DNA of 64,000 nt, taken from Dillenia suffruticosa. Taxonomy: Eukaryota; Streptophyta; Magnoliopsida; Dilleniales; Dilleniaceae. Location of the stretch: assembly GCA_033439265.1 (NCBI GenBank), contig JAVTVX010000002.1, positions 11,320,174 through 11,384,173 of the forward strand. The letters are read 5' to 3'. Below are positions 10,429-23,045 of this stretch, one piece after another. A model generated the notes under the pieces. The model was not told where the DNA came from, ran no database searches, and saw only the letters and a program-made list of their open reading frames with translations. Position 1 is the stretch's first letter. Each line of letters opens with the position of its first letter. The translations under genes were made by a program, and so were the position numbers.

Positions 10429-13400
10429 TTAATCGACCACATCACTGCTAAAGAGCTTGAACTTGTGGACATCAAGGACCAACTTCCTAGTAGAAGAAAA
10501 TGCACCCAGAAAGCCTGTGCCTGTGAAGACAGCAATGATGGACATGTTGATCCAATACGTGAGGGATGATTTCGAGGGCTTGTGAGTCATGTTATAAAGA
10601 AGCATTGGTAGTACGAAATCTAGTGGGATAAAGCCAATAGCCCCTACTACTCCATTAATGTCTCCAAAAAATGGCAACATTGCTGCAAAAAATCCACAAA
10701 TTATCATGTATATAGATCGAAGAATTATCCTAGGAATCAAGTTTCTCTTCGAGAATAGCCCTTGTTTCACATCAGCCGATTGCTTTTCCATAATTTCATA
10801 AGCTACTTGAGAATAAACCTGCAGGGGAGGAAAACAGGATGATGATCTGATCACATACTGGACTTTGTCTGAAAGAACGATGGTTGTCATTTAGTGATGT
10901 GCTTACAAGGCCTATGGCAAAGAGCTGAAGGAGAACAAAAATGACTGCAAGACCTAAGACCCAGGTAGGAGCCAAAGCAGGTCCTTCGTCTGGCAGAAGG
11001 CTATTGAGGATGTTCGATTCCGACCTGTTTCCAAAAACCCAGTACCCTGAGACTGCAGCAGAGTAAAATGTAACAAAAATTACACTGTAGCACATCATCA
11101 AGCCCTTCACCATCTTCCCTGTTGCAGGCGGTGCCAAAGTTGCCTGAATCATTGACATGAGCACACAAATATTAACTTCATAATCCAGAGATTGTGAAAA
11201 GTCCAAAAGAGTGGCAATGAAGTGGACTTACTTGTATTTCAGGTAGAATTCCATTCCCATAAATAGCTGCTATTATTGAAATAGATGTGAAGGCACTGAA
11301 AACCCTTGCTGCTTCTTTAGGTTCCAAGGAGTAGTCCCTAGGAGGGGCATTTTTTGATAAACCTGCACAGCATAGAAAAAAAAAAAGCATCCAAATCACC
11401 AAAAAGAGGGAAAATGCTCCGACATGTGTCCTAATTTCTAAGTTAATTGAAGGACTAAAATTCTGATGAATTCCCCACTATTTCTAGAGTCTATTCTTAA
11501 CAAAATTAATTTCATTAATTGTCAAACCATAATCTAACTATAGTCTTGTGTGCAAATGCCAAGTCTTTCATTTGTTGGACACAATATGTCAACGACAAAA
11601 ACACTTCATACATAAAATTTTGCGGTGTCATACCCGTCCTGCGTATCTTTCATAGCTTTATTCTCTCTAAATGCAAATTCAACTATTGGCTCAACCATGA
11701 TCTTACAAACATCCAAACTTTCCCTTTTGTTCTCCTGTGTGGGACAGTCCCCGCATATCTTCTTCTTCCATTGAACTACAAACTTCCAGGGACTCAAGTA
11801 TCCAACATATAGTTCCTCAATGTAGTCAAGTCATTGATAACAAAAATCAGCTTAGATCACACCAATTAAGTATGCTACTTCCACAAGAAAGAGAGCCCAG
11901 AAATCTTAAAAGCATTCCCGTTGCTAAAAAGATAGAGGTGATCATACTTTCTACTTACGAAAAATGGAGCAAGGAATAATAGAAGATAATGAAGAATATT
12001 TTAGTAAAATTTGAAAAATGAAATATGATTGACATTTGTAAGAAAGGTAATAGAAATCAAGTTAAAAGATTTCAAACCTGCATAAATACAAGCACCAACA
12101 ACAAGGAAAGTGTAACCCAAGCTCAGGAGAAGAGAAGCGAAGTTGATGTGTCTGAGGGAATGGAAGGTAGGGAGCTGAGAGAAGAGTATCATCACCACTG
12201 TCACCATTGCTATGAAGTGGTACAGTTTCAAAGATCCTTCGGGAGAAAGGTTTGAATACATAATCTTGTCAAATCCAAAAAGCAGAGAACAAGTCTCAGA
12301 GTCATTGAAAATCCAAGAGGCAGAAAATAAATAATTTTTATAGTTCTATCTTTTCTAAGTATCATAATCATGGAATTCATTATTTTCCCTACTTTGCTGT
12401 ATCAACGAGGAATTATAGAATGAAGCAAGGCCAGAAATTTATATAAAAAGGGCAGAATTTACAATTTTAAGAGAATAAACAATATTTAATATTATAACTT
12501 TTAAAATTACATATATATTCAAAAATATTAGGGGGCATCGTCCTCTTCACCCCAGACTATAGGATAACTTAGAAGCAAAACATGAAATCCAGTTTTATTC
12601 AAGTGGGGCATTGCTTTCCTGGTTCCCTTGTTGTCCTCTGTTGCATAAACAGAGGCTTTATTAGACAACCCGTTTAAAAAGAGGAAGCTTGCTCTCTTTC
12701 ATGGCCAAAATGATCAAGCTCGATCTGGAATCATTTGATTAAAAATGTGGAAGAAGGCAACTTTCAGAATCCGATTCCATGTTTGGATGAGCTCTGGATG
12801 TGTAAGATCAAATATTCCCAAATGAAGTCTATTTAGAACTTCAAGATTCTCTCTCTCTTTCTAAGAATGGCATCTTGGAAATAGTAATTTACGGAAAAGA
12901 AACATTTCATTATCAAGTCCCCCTAAAATTACTTTCTCCCTTGATTTATCCATGTGCCCTCCACTTGTTGAGAAAGGACGCAATGGTGGCCAGTGGGGTA
13001 GGGTCGACTCATCATACGGTCAATCAGCTTTATGATTTTAGCAGCCACCCCCGCTACACAATTCACACATTTCACATCATTATCCCAACCTTGGTGGTCA
13101 AAATTTCTCCTTTCACACTGTTTATATATGAAACCTCTTTCGTGGAAGATAAGTCATTCTATTCTTTATTGATGTCTCGTTCGATTAAGTTCCACAATAT
13201 TGATGCATTTGCATATCCATCTATATGTGAGAAAGGTCACATAGACTTTCTATAAGCTTCATGACTTTAGCAACCACGTCCGTTTAGAAAATATGACTAG
13301 GATAGTTTGGTATTGGGAAATATAAAAATTTATTAAATTATAATAATTTAAATTCTTTTTACAGAAAAATTTGACTTGTATTTTCAAAATCTCATATTTT

Positions 13401-14602
13401 TTAGAAAAAAAGTTTTTTTAATCAAATTTACAATGAAAAAATATAGTTTTACAAATTCCATATCCAAAAAAAAAAAAAAGGATGGTAATGATAATAAAAG
13501 CATACCTTAAGACAATCCCCAGCAAGCAAAATGGCACCAATCCCAACTCCAGTATTGATGGCTGTTTGAATAAATATTACGAAATAGAACATCCATCCGG
13601 ACCCTGTTATTGAATTAATAAACAATAAAATACACTTTAGGAATAGAATTATTGTTGTTTAGTCCTTTACAAAATACTAATAAAGGATGGGAATCTAATG
13701 GAAAAACAATAATCCACCTTAACTTTAACTAATTGGAATCATATAATGTTAATATCCACTTTATAGATTTGATCAATTATTCTTCTTTAATAAAGCTTAA
13801 TACAGTTATCGAGTATTGATTCATATTACAAATTCAATATGGACCAAAAATATATAACACGTTATAATATAAAATATATAAAATTATAATTATATTAATA
13901 CCTAATATCACAAACTATAATATACGTGTGCAATGAATGGACCTAGCTTAGCCCTGCTCTGGTCTGGATATGCCATGATCATAATTAGGGTAGCTGACTA
14001 AGTTAAGCGTGCGATTTACAAACTAAAATTAAGTTAAGCACTAAAATACGATTTTTGATAAGAAAGTGCATTGCAACCTCTGAGATTATTCTAATTAAAT
14101 AATTTTATTAAAACATGAGCTGTAATTAAGGTAAGATATGTTTTTTTTTCCTAGAATTCCTCAACCATTATGAGAGAGAGAAAGAGAGGAGTGATTATCG
14201 TTTTCCTCACCAAGAACGTCGGAGGCGAGTTCACGAAAACGAATGTGACGACGACCCTGTTTCTCGCAGTGATCGAGAACCTTGGACATCAAATAATAGG
14301 AGTAGAAAGTGACGACGCCCATCACAGTTAAACACAAGAAACCTAGTCCCCAACCTAGTCCTCGGAACGCGTATGGCAGCGTTAGGATTGTGGGTCCCAC
14401 TATCGCCGTCGTTAAATGAAATCCCGCATGCCACCACTCCCCTGTTTGTTACGATCCCTTACCATATTTAGAAACCCGTAAAAAACACAGAGAGAGAGAG
14501 AGAGAGAGAGTTTTGACCTTTGGATTCAAGAACAAAAACGGCGCCGGCGTCTTCATCCCTTTGGTGTTCTGGGAAAGAATCCATCGATGGTGGTTCTGCC
14601 AT
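10429..14602 (-). CDS. GAT1: GABA transporter 1-like amino acid permease, complete (452 aa, 7 exons)
   Basis: Exons in gene order: 14518-14602, 14211-14441, 13506-13603, 12078-12264, 11232-11362, 10907-11143, 10429-10818. All junctions are GT..AG and phases join to 453 codons with stop, matching the ~450-residue length of Arabidopsis GAT1. The start [10 protein letters not shown] is followed, across intron 1, by [19 protein letters not shown] and [10 protein letters not shown], the first membrane helix of AAAP-family carriers. About ten more helices follow, and the protein ends KLFSSDVVD. Family members import GABA, and to a lesser degree related amino acids, with protons across the plasma membrane. 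The last exon holds the [17 protein letters not shown] stretch typical of late helices in this family. No lesions were found. Other LHT/ProT-like carriers are possible, but the C terminus and the length favour GAT1. Introns 3 (1241 bp) and 4 (715 bp) contain no gene. Confidence 0.88.
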
Positions 14603-14690
14603 TGACGTTGGTGATGGCGTCGAAGGCTAGGCTAACGTGCGCTGGAGGGGACAGATATTGCCGCACACCAGCTGAGGTTGGGACACCAAT

Positions 14691-14700
14691 AAAATATAAG
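14691..14700 (-). promoter_or_regulatory. Candidate TATA box for the GAT1-like gene
   Basis: The minus strand reads CTTATATTTT about 90 bp before the start codon. A pyrimidine-repeat region (CT-rich on plus) lies just beyond at 14701-14760. Position and sequence are compatible with a core promoter; nothing else supports it. Confidence 0.3.
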
Positions 14701-14715
14701 CTCTCTCGCTCTCTG

Positions 14716-14747
<32 letters not shown>

Positions 14748-14760
14748 CCTCTCTCTCTAC

Positions 14761-15016
14761 GCTGCCTCTGTGAATGCAATTGCGAACTGAAAGACTGGCT
14801 ACGCAACTAACGTCAAGGCAGTGCTATTCAAAATTACGCTTCACTCCAAAACAACGGACAAAGTCAACTTAGATGTCGAGGGCAGTTTAGTCATTTCAAA
14901 TCCAATGACGATAATGACGGGGACGCAACTTTACGATTTCTTCGGAGACTCGCCTGGAACGTATGGGGTTACCAAATTCCTCCACAAAATTATTCAAAAA
15001 AGAAAAGAAAAGAAAA

Positions 15017-15047
<31 letters not shown>

Positions 15048-16550
15048 TATGATAAGGATAATATAACATAATGATAATAATAACATAATAATTATCATTC
15101 CTACCTTGAAAAAACTACCAACAAAATTAAAAGTTCCTAATTTTAAATATCACGTTTAAATATTAAATGAAAACTTTAAACCATCTAATTACTAAATTAA
15201 ATGTTTCTAATTTTATATATCACATTTGAATATTGAATTATTGACCATACCTCTTACAGATGACTCTATACCATTAAGCCGGAGCATGAACTTGGTGTAT
15301 ACGATGATTCAAGATTTATATATTATATTTTTGAATATTAAGTTAATCAAAATATGTTGCATAAATTAAAAGGTTTCATTATTATTTTTAAATAATTTGA
15401 AGAATTTGTTTTTGTTATTTTGTTACTTCTTTTTCTGTCCGGAGGATAGTTGACATTGACAGGGGTGTCCCGGACGTAAATACCAAAAAATTGGTATTTA
15501 TTTATTTATTTATTATTATTATTATTTGTTGAAATATTTGTTGCACAAAAACAAAGTGTAACGTTGTGTGGTTTGGTGCGAGGAAAGAAGAGTCGATTTT
15601 CATTTTGTATTTTCTGTTTATCACGTAAGTGGCTAGAAAATAAAATTATTTTTTAATTATTTTTTATAATTATGGTAAACTCGATATTCAGAGTAAATAT
15701 TATGTTTTAATTTAAAATAATGCAAAATAATTTCAAGAATTGAATATTAAACATATCTATGCTAAAATAAGGGAAAAATAATTTCAAACAACAAAGGAGT
15801 ATTCATGAATACGAGAAAGAGAGAGAGAGAGAGAGATCATTGTGGAGTATATTAGATATAAGAAGGAAAAGTAATTCTACAAAATAATATAGAATATGTT
15901 GAAATTAATTTTTTCTCAAATTTAAGGTGGTATAGTGAATACAGTTTAGGTTTGGAAACTAAATTATTAGTAATGCTTAAATAACCTAAGAGATGTTAAA
16001 TTGATGAGGTAAATCATTAATGACTTAACATGTTTGACCACTTTAATCGAACAATATGATTATGTTAATATAATAAAAAATTATTAAAATAAAATAATAC
16101 TGTTTATAATTATAAATTCAATTATTATAAACGATAAAACATTTTTTCTTTCTTTCTCATATTTGTCCCTCAAACAATCGAACCCAAAATTTGATATTAA
16201 AACTCAGCTTATTGTTGTATTATAAGCAATAAAACATAAATTAAAGATACAAAGTGTAGTATATATAAAAGAAAAGAAATCCACATTTTGACTCGAAATC
16301 TCAAAATCATAAATTTTAAACTTACCTTAGAAATTTATCTTCATTGTTGTGTGGTTATTTGGTTGTAATTAATTTCATCTTCTTTGAATTAGACAAATAT
16401 TGGTTTTTGAAAAGAAGTGGAAAATAAAGAAAATGAAAAGTAAGATGACAAATGAAGACCTCTAATTGAAGATGGAATTCAAAGTTATAATCATTATTTT
16501 TTTACGTTATTCAAGATTTAAACAGATTGAATTCAAAGTTATAATCATTG
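14761..16550. other. Intergenic, AT-rich
   Basis: No gene is supported. It contains an A-run passing into (TA)n at 15014-15050, TTTA/TTA repeats near 15495-15526 and a GA run at 15817-15836. It separates the start of the GAT1-like gene from the end of the HMG-box gene. Confidence 0.5.
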
Positions 16551-17350
16551 TTATGTGGGTGCAGGTGCGGATGCAGCTGCAGATTTGTACTCTTCCATTT
16601 CCTTCTTGTGTGCTTCCATTGCTTCTGCAGTCTTAGCATTCCACATTGCTTTTCTTCCGCACCCAATTCCTACGTTGTTTTTCAAACTTTTTAGTCTCTA
16701 ATTCTCACTAATTTTCTACTCTTACCACATTCATTCCACCCCCCCCCCACCCCAAAAAAAAGTGATTCACATTCTTACCTTCCATTTCACTGCAATGAGA
16801 GCCTTAAGGGTTGAATTGTTGACTTCTGGTCTCTCTTCCAAGATAATGCTCCTTGCTTCTTTGCTTCCACATTTTTTTATTAAATTAGACATCAAGAATT
16901 AAGCTCATCATGTCGTTAGTACTAATTAATTAAAAGATTTTACCTGAAAAGAAGGAATGAAGAGGCAGGCCTCTTAGGCTTGTTTGAGTCTGCATTTTTC
17001 TCTTCCTTTTCCTCCTTTCTCTGCCTTTTCCCTTTTGCTTTCTATTTTATAAGTCCCCACAAAACACAATCAAATTAGTCCTCCTCGCAAAATAATTAAT
17101 TAAGCATAAAGCAAACAATGAATAGTGATTAATTAACATTAAATTAACTAATATACCCTGATTATATTCTCAGCTTTCTCCTTCTTCTTTAGCAGTTGTA
17201 AGGCTTCATGCTTCTGAATTTTTTTAAGCTCATCCTCTTCCTTCTTAAGATTCTCAGCTTCCTCTTCTTTTTTCTGCTTGTAAATTTCCATGTCGCTCAC
17301 ATACTTTTCCTTGTTTTTCTTTGTCATCTGCAAAACATGTTTCAAACCTA

Positions 17351-17830
17351 TGTTAGTTTTGCCCACATGGGCATGTGTCAAGGGAGGTTACATTTACTGA
17401 TAACCTCCGGTGCAAAAACTACTCGGATAATTCCCAAGAAACATCTCTCTCTCTCTCTCTCTCGGGTGCTCCCCCTTAATTTTTTTTTGGGAAATGTAAC
17501 AATAATGAACAGAAAAAAGAAATCTATGTGTACATTGCCATGAGATTGAGTGAGAGAATCTCAATAGTGAAAATAAATCAAAGGTTTGAGAAATTTTCGT
17601 ATAGAAAAATTCATTCTGTTATTTGGGTCACGGGACTTGAATTAAGACGTTGTGGATTCATAGTGGTGGTTTGTTCCGTGATCACCATTCTGACCGAGCG
17701 ATCTGTATGAGAGATTACGCTGTTTCAGTTGATTTATTGGAACTCTACATATCAATGTATTTATCCATAAATTACAAAACTTTTAATTTTATACGCTTCC
17801 GTATATGCATATAGTATAATAAATCCTTCA
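17351..17830 (+). repeat. Solo LTR of the Copia family, in intron 5 of the HMG-box pseudogene
   Basis: It begins TGTTAGTTTT and ends AAATCCTTCA, so it keeps the TG...CA ends. It shares, at lower identity, the GTGATCACCATTCTGACCG block and the ATACGCTTCC block with the LTRs at 37251 and 43692. No internal Copia sequence is attached. Orientation is opposite to the host gene. A clean 5-bp duplication was not found (ACCTA versus CCTTA). Two stem-loops near its start, at 17361-17372 and 17383-17408, correspond in position to those of the complete element. Confidence 0.65.
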
Positions 17831-18192
17831 CCTTATAAGCTTGACCCACCAAAAGAATAGAAAAGATATATACGAATACTATATAATATAATGAAGAGAA
17901 ATAGAATCAAACCTCTTCAAAAGGAGATTTCTCATCTTCAGTCATGCTCTTCCATTCTTCTCCATGTATCTTTGCAACCTACCCAAACCGATCCGGATTG
18001 CAAATAGGTATGCAATCTAATGTGAAAATTGGAATACCTCTTTGACAGTCCTGCCCTAAGCAAGCAAAGCTGCTCTTCTCTCATTTGAGTATACAATGAA
18101 TGCAGACATTGGATGTTTTGGTTTTAGTGGATCTTTCTCTTTCCTGTAAAAAAAATCATTGGAAAATATAAGTGATGTCTAAACCAATGTCG

Positions 18193-18193
<1 letters not shown>

Positions 18194-18234
<41 letters not shown>
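18194..18234. repeat. (GA)n microsatellite in intron 3 of the HMG-box pseudogene
   Basis: A pure GA run of about 41 bases lies a few bases from the exon 3 donor at 18240. As transcribed it is a CU-rich tract next to the splice donor. Confidence 0.9.
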
Positions 18235-18237
<3 letters not shown>

Positions 18238-19734
18238 TACTTCTTCTTTGTCTTCTCTTTCTCTGCTTCCTATTTGAATTGAAGATACTGTTCAAGTAAT
18301 TCCATGGCAGTCTTCTGTTTCTTCTCATCTTCCAACAACTTCATAGCTTCGTTTTCACGCTTATCTTTCCCAACAATCTCCAAATAAATTTCCTTTTCAG
18401 CTTGATACTTGTCCTCATAAGGCTTCTTCTCTTCTTCACTAATGGTCTTCCATTTTGCCCCCAATATGTTTGATATTTCTTTGAACTGTGCTTCTGGGTT
18501 TGCTTTCTTGACCTAAATCATAATCCCCAAAATTAAAGGACTATTTCGATAGGAACATATCAAAGATTGAAATGTTAAAAAAAAAAAAAATAAATCATGC
18601 TGCGACTGGGTTTTGCTTTCTTGTCGTAAATAAGAAGAAGAACCCCACCAAAAACGGGGTTTGTTTTGTAATATCGGATTACGGTTTTGTTTTCTTGACC
18701 TATATCAAGAAACTCCACAAAATTAAGGGTGTTTTCATGTCAAATTATATCAAAACTTGAAACATGGAAAATCAATGTTAGGAACCCTAAAACATAAACC
18801 TTAAAATATTAAAGGGTTTTTTAATGTCAAATCAAATCAGATTTTGGAAAAACAAATTAATGTTTGAGATTTTGTTGAAACCCATATTTGGGATTTTGCT
18901 TTCTTAGCCTAAATCGAGAATCTTCACGAGCATCAAAGGGTTTTTTTCCTGATCAAATCATAAAAAAAAAAAAAAACCTTCATATACCTCAGCCCATTGA
19001 TCTTTGCACCAGAGAATATAAGGTGGAGACGGCTTTTTCAGATCTGAGCCCTTCTTCTTCTTTTCCTTCTTCTCTTGATCCTTATCTCTCAATGATTGAA
19101 CAATTGGGAATAACTGCAAACAAATGCCAAAAAAAGACAATTAAAAAAAGAAAATTAAAGAAATAAGAAATAAGAAAAACCAGAATACCATGGTGGGTTT
19201 GAACTCCTTCATTTTCTGCAATTTCTTGAGCTCCATCTGAAGCTTCTCTTGCTCTTTGCTTCTGGTTTCAAGTTCTACTTCCTTCTGCTTCAACATCTCA
19301 TCTCTTTCCTTCAAAAGCTCTTCTGTCTTTTCCTTCTCGAGGCGCATCTGTTGAAGCTTTTCTTTCAGTTCTTGCAAATCTTTCTCAAAAGAAGATTGCC
19401 GGTTCTTGGTTTGCTTGGATTTAGTCTTCCTTGGCTGAGTGAGATTTTCATGGTTTTCTTTCCCAGTACCTTCAAGATCCAGAATCGACAGAGCCGGCGA
19501 AATCTGAGAAAGCTTTCTGGCCAATATATTGGCTTCGTTTGCGGATGAGTTCCTCTGCTTCAAAGCTTTCCTGCCGTTGTTCCTTCCCTTCTTTCCTTTC
19601 ACTTGATCAACCCCAACTTCAATCTCTGCAGTTACTTCAGCCATGGTTGGGGGGAGGGGGAGCGAGAGAGAGAAAGAGAGAGAGAGGGATTTGGGTTGGT
19701 GAATTGTGTGATTTGGGTGTTAGGAAAGGTTGGT

Positions 19735-19742
19735 TATATACA
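19735..19742 (-). promoter_or_regulatory. Candidate TATA box of the HMG-box gene
   Basis: The minus strand reads TGTATATAACC about 90 bp before the start codon, with a GA-rich (CT-rich as transcribed) leader at 19661-19687 in between. It is called from position and sequence only. Confidence 0.35.
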
Positions 19743-19750
19743 GAAAACCG

Positions 19751-19767
19751 CCCCCCCGGGGGGGGGG
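19751..19767. repeat. Self-complementary C7G10 run in the HMG-box promoter
   Basis: Seven C are followed by ten G just upstream of the candidate TATA box. It can pair with itself and is a likely site of sequencing or assembly length error. Confidence 0.9.
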
Positions 19768-19776
19768 CAACGGTCA
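19766..19776 (+). promoter_or_regulatory. Possible mitosis-specific activator (MSA) element
   Basis: GGCAACGGTCA matches the MSA consensus YCYAACGGYYA at 9 of 11 positions, including the AACGG core, about 125 bp before the start codon. MSA sites bind three-repeat MYB factors and drive G2/M expression, which fits the mitotic expression known for 3xHMG-box genes. A single site is weak evidence. Confidence 0.4.
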
Positions 19777-21381
19777 GATTTTTTGAAATTCAAAACAAGA
19801 GAGTTACCTAAAAAGCCTAATTTACTCCCAAAAAAATTATTCCTGTGGTCTTACATTTTCTAATGACTCCCCATTGTTTTAATCTTCTGAAATTTACCCA
19901 TACAAAACAGGACCTAATTACTAAATTGACCTTTAATTAATGCAATAAAAAAAGATGTGGAATTTTTTTTTTTTATTTTGGGGATAATTTGAATCCAATG
20001 ATACGCCGTATCTCTACCAAACCATTGCCCAAAAGAAATTATTCACCAAAATAAATATTTATCACAATAATAATTTTTTTTCCTTAACTAAATTTGTATT
20101 AAACTGTGACGATTCATATTTTATTAAGCAGTAGTGAATATCTCTATTTGTCTCTTAAATGGTCGATCCTAAATATTAAGATTAAAACTTAACTTTTTAT
20201 TGTAGTAACGAATATCTCTATACCAGAAGATATATAAAATTTAAACTTATTTTCCAAATTCATGATTAGAAAAAACAAATCATCCATAGCCGTAAATTCA
20301 CTAGTTGCCCTTTTGTGTTCTACAAACTTTTTTGTGGTTGAAATAGTTTAAATGTGACATAAAGGACTACAAGAAAGCTTTGAAGCTTTTATTTATTCAT
20401 TCATTATTTATGTATTTATTTATTTATTTTTGCTAGGATGGTTATATTAAGATAATTGGTAACATCACAAAAGAAATGAGAGAATTAAAATATATCCATG
20501 ATTGTTGCTTCATACGACAAATGTTAGAATTCATGGTAAACACTTTACTCTTAAATTCCATAGCCTTTGTTCTAGGTGAGCTAGACTTAAATCAAATTCC
20601 AATTTGCAATCCTTGGAATTCCTAGCTAAGTTGAAAGCAATTTAAGTCAAAATTTTCGTTTCCAGTTTGGTTGGGTAGACCTGAACATAGACCCAACTCT
20701 AAAAATTTCAGCCAGGCTAGGCTGCGGGAATTTAGAATTCAAGTCTAGAATTTATTTCCAAAGGTGAATCATGCTCGAGTCTAATAGAATACGAGTCGAT
20801 CCTGATCAGATTCCTCTGCAGTGTAGAAAAGGTTACATCAAGTTCTTAAGGTTCAATCAGCAATCTCTTGACATGAGTAGGGAGTGAGAATAAATAGAGA
20901 TTCACTAGTGATGATTGCACATGCACCTGGGAAAATCCACATCCGTATTGAATTCACTTGATGATTTGGCAGAGATGCATTATGATCTCCACCAACTAAA
21001 GCCAACAAACTGCACAAAATGATCAGATGATGCATCCTGAAACTGCAGATTAATGCACCAATTCCCATGATGTTTGCAATTCCATATGCACAACTTGAGA
21101 CAGAAATGTTTTTCTTTCTAGCTTGTGTGAATTTCATAAACACAGATAAAAGGAACTATCTAATTCTCAGTTCCTGTAATCAATGAGGAGATTTTAAACT
21201 CAAAAATTTTTTCCTCCAACCTTTGGGTACCCCAGTGATGACTCGTTTTGGATGAAATGATTTTGGCATTTTGCACAAAAGAAGATTAACAAATGAATAT
21301 TAACTATTCCCAGATCACTCTTTGTTGGGGATTCATACCAAGGACGAATCATAGATCACAGTTTGAATAAGTCAACGTTAA
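19777..21381. other. Intergenic between the HMG-box and TBL pseudogenes
   Basis: No gene is supported. The minus ORF at 20853-21143 lies just downstream of the TBL stop and would fall in or near its 3' UTR; its sequence matches no family I recognise. Short ATTT repeats occur near 20390-20430. Confidence 0.45.
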
Positions 21382-22027
21382 TCAACCATTCACCAGCATC
21401 TCCATGATCACGTCGTTCCATGCATCTATTGGCCCAGTCAAGCACCAATGCAAACAGTCAGTCATATATGACCTTCGCCTTATTATCCTCTGCAAATGGG
21501 TGAAAATGCCTATATGCACCAGGATGCCCATCCGGCCTCAACAATGAAAGCGGAGCTACATCAAGAAGTTTAAGATCTACCCCATTTTCAGAAGCTTTCT
21601 TTGTAGCCATTTCATATTCTTCCAGCTCCATGGCACGAATTAAACTGTTCAACTGCTTCATTTCAATCTCACCTTCTTTACTAGAGCTGTTTTTGGACAT
21701 GTTCCTCCGCTGAACCACTCTCCATTCTCAAAATGATCCGGTGTGGAAGTGCTAAAGAAAATCGTTTCCCTGTGCTTAGATTTCATGAAGTTGAACACGC
21801 TATGAAGAGCCCTTCAATAAGCAAACTCAAAACCAAGCTCTGTCAGGTTCCTTTTAGGACAATAGTGGCAACCCAAAATTTTGTCCTTATGGTGAACTGC
21901 AGTTTTGAGAGACCATTTTCCAGTTGAGAAAATCATGTAGTCTAAACCCATAAATAAACCAGTCCATTTGCTATCAAGTTTGTCCAGATGCAGCTCAATC
22001 TCAGATGTTGAAACACCATCGTTGACC

Positions 22028-22202
22028 TCAAAAATATCAGCTTTTGCAAGGAAGGGAGACCAAGTAATCGAGAACAGTAATCTTTACCATGGTAAATCTC
22101 AACGATTTCTTCCACCCAGAGAACAGTAAAATTGTATGAGGGGAACTGCCATCTTCGGTTTTTGTAGTCTTTATCACGGTAAATTTCAACGATTTCTTCC
22201 AC
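22028..22202 (-). repeat. Tandem partial duplication at the start of TBL exon 4
   Basis: The exon begins VEEIVEIYRDKDYKNRRW and, 87 bp later at 22115, begins again VEEIVEIYHGKDYCSRLL. The second copy has lost the middle of the unit and rejoins at TACTGTTCTC, so the two copies are now unequal. Sequence after the second copy continues the normal TBL reading in another frame. Confidence 0.8.
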
Positions 22203-22629
22203 CTGAAGAACAGAGCAGAAAATTTTCTGGTTGATCAGTCACATGGTTGACGAAAGGGGGGGCACGGAATTACCTGAATTCATTTTGTGCAATAAAAATG
22301 ATTTAGTTATATAAATAATGTAGATAAAATGGGGGATCAAAAGGCAATTGTAAAAGTTGGCTCAAAATCAGTCAAACATGGAGAAAGAAACCATAGCATG
22401 CACTATATCATGTTATTTGATTTTTATGCATATGTCAATTGGAAGAAGGAGATCAAAGTCCATCAGCAAATACAGGTAAAAAGACACCTCCACCTTTCTC
22501 AGAAAACTCTCAACAAAGCAAAACTTTAGTCACGCAGTTCTCGAGTGGAAGACAATCGCATATTTCAATCCTCTACAAGACATGAATACAAAAGACAAGC
22601 AATGCAGATGAGCAAAACTTAACTGTAGA

Positions 22630-23045
22630 AATGTGTAAACCTCACTTAAGTTCAACCCAAACATTCTGTAGCAGGGAACACCAAGAAAGTTTCCAGAAAA
22701 GATGTGGAGCTCGTCTGTCCTTATTTAAGTACCTCTTTCCTTGGACAAACATTTGTCACTAGACAAAACCTTCCTAAACATGCTATATCATCGCATACTA
22801 GAAAATGAGATTTACAAAAGATTAAAATACAAATTTAAATATAGACAAAGAGAAATAAGAATGTAACCAAATAAAAGAGAGAAATATGAGAAATATTTAT
22901 CTAGAAAACAAAATTGAACAACGGAGAGAACTTCTATTGAGTGAGAAATAGAGATTATCTCAATATTACAAAAATAGAGAAAAAAAGAAATTTGGGAAGA
23001 GAAATTGTTTTCCAAGTTGTATTTACAAAAGAAGAAAATGTCCCC
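22630..23045 (+). repeat. Left arm of a ~0.4 kb inverted repeat (TBL intron flank plus Copia LTR)
   Basis: Read on plus, 22630-23045 matches the reverse complement of about 26490-26925. Shared blocks include AAACCTCACTTAA, GAGCTCGTCTGT, CATCGCATACTAGAAAATG and ACAAATTTAAATATAGACAAA. The outer ~170 bases are outside the LTR; the inner part is LTR sequence. Confidence 0.75.

Larger units (their letters stand above)
16551..19644 (-). pseudogene. 3xHMG-box (HMGB6/HMGB13-type) gene with two nonsense codons and a frameshift
   Basis: Nine exons are recognisable: 19189-19644, 18988-19113, 18241-18512, 18038-18143, 17913-17978, 17157-17327, 16944-17041, 16779-16863, 16551-16669, all with GT..AG borders. 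Exon 1 encodes a basic N terminus and a charged coiled coil (ELKEKLQQMRLEKEKTEELL). HMG box 1 spans exons 2-3 (PPYILWCKDQW, then ILGAKWKTISEEEKKPYED); box 2 spans exons 4-5 (KPKHPMSAFIVYSNERRAA); box 3 spans exons 7-9 (KPKRPASSFLLF). The family binds DNA and mitotic chromosomes. Three lesions break it: TAG at 18270-18272 after LLEQYLQFK, TAG at 18056-18058 in box 2, and a one-base shift in exon 9 near 16650 where box 3 resumes in another frame at WNAKTAEAMEA. A product of about 260 residues with only box 1 could still be made. Splice sites are all preserved, so decay looks fairly recent, or the truncated form may still be in use. Confidence 0.85.

Noticed and set aside
18194-18234. Regular repeat that could be mistaken for an array
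   Set aside because: It is a simple GA microsatellite. No CRISPR-like repeat-spacer pattern exists in the window, nor is one expected in a plant nuclear genome.
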